A stretch of 8,950 nucleotides of DNA from CAG-1031 sp964391735 (GTDB lineage Bacteria; Bacteroidota; Bacteroidia; Bacteroidales; Muribaculaceae). The notes below the pieces were generated by a model that was given only the letters and a program-made list of their open reading frames with translations, ran no database searches and was not told the origin of the DNA. The stretch is from NCBI GenBank assembly GCA_964391735.1, contig CAYMNF010000072.1, positions 1-8,950 on the forward strand, in the 5' to 3' direction. The position numbers and the translations under genes were made by a program. Positions 5,772 through 8,950 of the stretch are shown here, piece after piece (the stretch's first letter is position 1; every line of letters begins with the position of its first letter).

Positions 5772-6353
5772 ATGAATCTTCAAGAGAAATCCAACAGCAA
5801 GAGAATTGTAAGCTACAACGGTTTGAACTTTGTACCCTACATCGAGAACAGCGCCATAAAAAAGCGCGTGGCCGAGATCGGGAAACAAATTTCAGAGGAA
5901 TATAAGGGCAAATTGCCCATGGTGGTATGCGTCTTGAATGGCGCATTTCCTTTTGCCTCAGAGCTGTTTATGAATCTTGACATCGATGCTGAGATAACTT
6001 TTATACGCCTTTCTTCATATCAGGGCACCGAGTCCACCGGTGTCATCCGCAAGATGATGGGTGTGAACGCTGAGGATGTTAAGGACCGCGACATCATTGT
6101 TGTTGAGGATATAGTGGACACCGGCCATACCATCGTGAATCTGCTTGCCGACCTCAAGGAGATGCAGCCCGCCTCGTTGAAAGTGGCGACGTTGCTCTTC
6201 AAACCGGAGGCACTGGTTGAGGAGTTCAAGCCGGATTATGTCGGTTTTTCAATACCCAAAAACTTTATCATCGGGTACGGCCTTGACCTTGATGGGCTGG
6301 CACGTAACCTTAAAGACATCTGGGTGTTGGATCCTGAAGAGAAGGCTAATTAA
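5772..6353 (+). CDS. hpt: Hypoxanthine (guanine) phosphoribosyltransferase
   Basis: This 193-residue cytoplasmic purine-salvage enzyme transfers ribose-5-phosphate from PRPP to hypoxanthine (and usually guanine) to give IMP or GMP. Visible motifs are the pyrophosphate loop VLNGAFPF (54-61), the flexible catalytic loop SSYQGTESTG (81-90), the type I PRTase PRPP signature IIVVEDIVDTGHT (108-120) with the acidic pair Glu112/Asp113, the LLFKP purine-site segment (141-145), and the C-terminal IPKNFIIGYGLDLDGLARNL (161-180) with the metal/base-binding Asp172. The length is usual for bacterial Hpt. I chose ATG 5772 because a -7 promoter element lies just upstream within the longer reading frame. adk follows after 35 bases on the same strand, fitting a nucleotide-metabolism operon. 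Confidence 0.95.
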   Translation: MNLQEKSNSKRIVSYNGLNFVPYIENSAIKKRVAEIGKQISEEYKGKLPMVVCVLNGAFPFASELFMNLDIDAEITFIRLSSYQGTESTGVIRKMMGVNAEDVKDRDIIVVEDIVDTGHTIVNLLADLKEMQPASLKVATLLFKPEALVEEFKPDYVGFSIPKNFIIGYGLDLDGLARNLKDIWVLDPEEKAN

Positions 6354-6388
6354 CTGATTAACATATTTTTAATTCCTAAATTCGGAAA

Positions 6389-6952
6389 ATGGCCAATATA
6401 GTGATATTTGGACCTCCGGGCAGTGGAAAAGGTACCCAAAGTCAGAGGATAAAAGAGAAATATAATCTTGCCCACATATCGACGGGCGAGATGCTGCGAG
6501 ACCGCATTGAGCGCGGCACCGAGTTGGGCAAGCTTGCCGACTCATACATCTCAAAGGGCAATCTTGTGCCCGATGAGGTGATTGTATCGATGCTTGAGAA
6601 GGAGATGGAGAAGGCTGAGGCCGCCGGCGGAATTATTCTGGACGGTTTTCCCCGTACTGTGCGCCAGGCTGAGGCACTGGACAAGATGCTGAAAAGGCGC
6701 GGCTCAGAAATTTCACACGTGATAGGCCTTGAGGTTCCCGACGAGATGGTGACTGAGCGTCTGTTGAAGCGCGGCGAGGAGTCAGGCCGCTCTGACGACA
6801 ATGCCGAGGCCATAAAGCAGCGCCTGGAAGTCTACCACAATACCACTGTTCCCGTCAAGGAGTATTACAGTCGTCAGGGCCTTTACCGCCCCGTTGACGG
6901 CTCAAAAGAGATTGAGGAAATCTTCAGGCAGATAAACGACTTGATGAGTTGA
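6389..6952 (+). CDS. adk: Adenylate kinase (short-LID type)
   Basis: This 187-residue cytoplasmic enzyme interconverts ATP + AMP and 2 ADP. The P-loop GPPGSGKGT is at 8-16, the AMP-binding region at about 31-60 (STGEMLRDRI, KGNLVPDEV) and the core signature LDGFPRT at 84-90. The LID is reduced to a short linker (about 126-138, RGEESGRSDDNAE), lacking the roughly 27-residue insertion and zinc-binding cysteines of long-form bacterial enzymes. Arg134 and Asp136/Asp137 sit in the usual short-LID RxDDN context. Short-form Adk of this length is normal in Bacteroidota. The ATG at 6389 gives the canonical MANIVIFGPPG start. No promoter is visible in the 35 bases after hpt, so the two are probably co-transcribed. 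Downstream is a 92-base structured spacer and then the ATPase. Confidence 0.96.
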   Translation: MANIVIFGPPGSGKGTQSQRIKEKYNLAHISTGEMLRDRIERGTELGKLADSYISKGNLVPDEVIVSMLEKEMEKAEAAGGIILDGFPRTVRQAEALDKMLKRRGSEISHVIGLEVPDEMVTERLLKRGEESGRSDDNAEAIKQRLEVYHNTTVPVKEYYSRQGLYRPVDGSKEIEEIFRQINDLMS

Positions 6953-6960
6953 AAAGAATG

Positions 6961-7024
6961 TATATATAAACCGGTATATATAAGGCTTTCCCGATGCCCG
7001 GGGAGGCCTTAATATATATAAGGC
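6961..7024 (+). repeat. Three TATATATA blocks, two extended as 12-base direct repeats
   Basis: TATATATA occurs at 6961-6968, 6975-6982 and 7013-7020. The second and third copies extend identically as TATATATAAGGC (6975-6986 and 7013-7024) and flank a GC-rich hairpin. Each block is self-complementary, so any two can pair. The first and second form an 8-bp stem with a six-base loop, which excludes pairing of the second with the third. Confidence 0.6.
6975..7018 (+). terminator. Long hairpin between adk and the P-type ATPase, possible terminator or leader element
   Basis: AAGGCTTTCCC (6982-6992) pairs with GGGGAGGCCTT (7000-7010) as an 11-bp stem with two G-T pairs and a seven-base loop. Beyond a single bulged A (7011), TATATAT (6975-6981) pairs with ATATATA (7012-7018), giving about 18 pairs in all. 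It starts 22 bases after the adk stop and ends 26 bases before the ATPase ATG. No T-run follows, so it is not a canonical intrinsic terminator. It may reduce read-through, protect the adk 3' end, or act on ATPase expression. Confidence 0.5.
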
Positions 7025-7044
7025 GCAACATCAAAACTGAAAAG

Positions 7045-8950
7045 ATGACCATCAACGACAGACGAGGACTGACACCACAACAGGTTGAGGATAGCCGCCA
7101 ACGCTTTGGGGCGAACATCCTTACGCCCCCGCCCAAACAGCCGTTGTGGAAAAAGTTCCTTGAGAATTTCAAAGACCCCCTCATCATTATCCTGCTGGTG
7201 GCCCTTGTGCTGTCGGTAGGCATATCCTGCTATGAGTATTGGGGCCTGAATGAGGGCGATGAGGTTTTCTTTGAGCCGTTAGGTATTTTTTTTGCCATAA
7301 TCTTGGCTACCGGTCTGGGCTTTATCTTTGAGGTGAAGGCTGACAAGGAGTTTGCAATCCTCAACAAAGTCAATGATGATGCCCTTGTGCAGGTGTTGCG
7401 TGGCGGCAATGTGACGCAGATTCCCAAAAGGGAGATTGTGGTTGGGGACGTGGTGCTGTTGTCAACGGGCGATGAAGTGCCCGCCGACGGCGATTTGTTG
7501 CAGGCAGTCTCCCTGACCATGGATGAGTCCTCCCTGACCGGTGAACTAATGTGCCACAAGTCAACAGATGAGAATGACCGCGACCCTGAGGCCACATACC
7601 CCACAAACCGGGTACTGCGCGGCACAAAAGTGATGGAGGGGCATGGCGCGTTCTTGGTGGACAAGGTCGGTGACGCCACCGAGAATGGCCGCGTTATGGT
7701 TGATGCCCAAATCGACAACTCGGTAAAGACACCCCTTGATGAGCAACTTGAGCGGTTGGGGGCCCTCGTGGCAAAAGCAAGCTATGTTATAGGTGTGCTT
7801 ATAATTATCGGTCGCTGCCTGATGTATTACCTTGACCCGGCGTTTGACGGGTTCGCCAATATGCATTTTGGTGCCTACCTGTTGCAGTCCCTGATGATTG
7901 CCGTGACGTTGGTGGTGGTGTCGGTGCCCGAGGGGTTGCCTATGGCAGTCACCCTGTCGTTGGCATACTCCATGCGTCGAATGTTGCATACCAACAATTT
8001 AGTGCGCAAGATGCACGCTTGCGAGACCATGGGTGCCACGACGGTAATATGTACTGACAAGACGGGCACCCTGACACGCAACAGCATGCGGGTGGCCGAG
8101 ACACAGTTCTATGGTGACATACCACCCGCTCTGATTTATGAGGGGATAGCGGTGAACACCACCGCATCGGTTGACAGCAGCGGTGCCACGCCGCGCCCGG
8201 TTGGCAACCCCACCGAGGGAGCCCTGCTTTTGTGGATGATTGACCGCGGTGTTGACTATGAGCGGTTAAGGACTGAGGTAAAGGTTCTTGCCGAGATTCC
8301 GTTCAGCACCGAGCGCAAGTATATGGCCACTGTGGTGCAAGGTCCCGCAGCCGGTGGTAAACCGGTGATATACGTTAAGGGTGCCCCCGAGATTGTTCTT
8401 GAGCATTGCCGACAAATTGCCGGGGATACACCGAGAGAGGGAATCCTGAGCCAACTGTCAGAATGGCAACGGCACGCCATGCGCACCCTTGGATTTGCAT
8501 ATCAGATTCTTGATGGTGAATTTGACCTGAAAGATTTGCAAACCCTGTCACAGTTCAGCAATCTAACCTTTATGGGTATTGCCGCCATAAGCGATCCCGT
8601 GCGCGATGATGTCCCGGCCGCCATAAAAGAGTGTCTTGATGCCGGTATTGCGATAAAGATAGTTACCGGCGACACCCCCGCAACAGCGGCAGAAATAGGG
8701 CGGCAGGTCGGACTTGTAACCGATGCCGACCCTGAGGGTTGCATCATCACGGGACCGGAGTTTGCCGCGCTCAGCGATGCCGAACTGGATGACAGGGTTG
8801 ACTCATTCAAAGTCATTGCCCGAGCCCGCCCCGGCGACAAGCGGCGCCTTGTTGAGGCCCTTCAGCGTCGTGGGCATGTTGTGGCAGTTACCGGTGACGG
8901 CACCAACGATGCGCCGGCCCTGAAAGCCGCCCATGTGGGCCTCTCAATGG
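7045..8950 (+). CDS. Calcium-transporting P-type ATPase, PMCA-type (type IIB-like), C-terminus cut by the window edge
   Basis: The frame from ATG 7045 is open for 635 codons to the right edge. This membrane pump probably exports Ca2+ at the cost of ATP. Order seen: N-terminal cation-ATPase segment RGLTPQQVEDSRQRFGAN, membrane helices M1-M2 (about 45-100), actuator domain with SLTGE (163-167), M3-M4 (about 245-310) with the ion-site motif VPEGLPMAV (294-302), phosphorylation motif DKTGTLT (Asp338), nucleotide-binding domain with KGAPE (445-449), the DPVR hinge (517-520), TGD (541-543) and TGDGTNDAPAL (616-626). M5 onward, with the other ion ligands and any C-terminal regulatory tail, lies outside, so ion specificity rests on resemblance of the M4 and phosphorylation regions to plasma-membrane Ca2+ pumps. 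The start agrees with the family N-terminus. No -7 element is seen, so read-through from adk is plausible. Confidence 0.92.
   Translation, partial: MTINDRRGLTPQQVEDSRQRFGANILTPPPKQPLWKKFLENFKDPLIIILLVALVLSVGISCYEYWGLNEGDEVFFEPLGIFFAIILATGLGFIFEVKADKEFAILNKVNDDALVQVLRGGNVTQIPKREIVVGDVVLLSTGDEVPADGDLLQAVSLTMDESSLTGELMCHKSTDENDRDPEATYPTNRVLRGTKVMEGHGAFLVDKVGDATENGRVMVDAQIDNSVKTPLDEQLERLGALVAKASYVIGVLIIIGRCLMYYLDPAFDGFANMHFGAYLLQSLMIAVTLVVVSVPEGLPMAVTLSLAYSMRRMLHTNNLVRKMHACETMGATTVICTDKTGTLTRNSMRVAETQFYGDIPPALIYEGIAVNTTASVDSSGATPRPVGNPTEGALLLWMIDRGVDYERLRTEVKVLAEIPFSTERKYMATVVQGPAAGGKPVIYVKGAPEIVLEHCRQIAGDTPREGILSQLSEWQRHAMRTLGFAYQILDGEFDLKDLQTLSQFSNLTFMGIAAISDPVRDDVPAAIKECLDAGIAIKIVTGDTPATAAEIGRQVGLVTDADPEGCIITGPEFAALSDAELDDRVDSFKVIARARPGDKRRLVEALQRRGHVVAVTGDGTNDAPALKAAHVGLSM

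Noticed and set aside
7230..7989. Minus-strand frames of up to 162 codons opposite the P-type ATPase
   Set aside because: All ATPase motifs lie in the plus-strand frame, which is open throughout. The opposite frames are low-complexity shadows.
1..8950. Search by eye for CRISPR repeats, tRNA genes, insertion-sequence ends, toxin-antitoxin pairs, phage or defence genes
   Set aside because: No regularly spaced repeats, tRNA-like cloverleaf, transposase or terminal inverted repeats were seen. Every spacer is under 200 bases and the genes are housekeeping or envelope types.

Overview
The window looks like an ordinary chromosomal segment from a member of the Bacteroidota, probably order Bacteroidales. 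Three intergenic regions carry the Bacteroidota-type -7 promoter element TAnnTTTG (TATCTTTG twice, TACCTTTG once). Start codons lack clear Shine-Dalgarno sequences. A DUF3667-type protein, a short-LID adenylate kinase and a PMCA-like P-type ATPase also fit. The family or genus cannot be fixed from this sequence; the fairly GC-rich codon choice would suit a Muribaculaceae-like or similar lineage, but that is a guess.

Layout, left to right. Positions 1-1756 lie on the minus strand: the 5' end of dnaK (cut by the window edge) preceded by nhaA, a Na+/H+ antiporter. A short divergent promoter region (1757-1843) separates nhaA from a plus-strand set of three closely spaced genes: mltG (peptidoglycan endolytic transglycosylase), an AraC-type regulator, and a secreted tetratricopeptide repeat protein. 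A 171-base spacer holding three inverted repeats separates this set from a convergent minus-strand gene for a DUF3667-type zinc-ribbon membrane protein. A second divergent promoter region (5584-5771) then leads rightwards into hpt (purine salvage), adk (adenylate kinase) and, after a spacer with a long hairpin and three TATATATA blocks, a PMCA-type calcium P-type ATPase that runs off the right edge.

Functionally these are housekeeping and envelope or ion-homeostasis genes: protein folding, Na+/pH balance, cell-wall strand termination, purine salvage with nucleotide balance, and probable Ca2+ export. hpt and adk belong together metabolically (IMP/GMP salvage and AMP/ADP exchange). The mltG-regulator-TPR set is linked by spacing only. 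I see no CRISPR array, transposase, phage gene, tRNA or rRNA, and no convincing new multi-gene system. The points worth a second look are mostly in the spacers: the mltG promoter almost abutting its start codon, a repeat and inverted-repeat cluster in that promoter, the hairpins at 4650-4780 and 6961-7024, and a sigma-54-like match upstream of dnaK.
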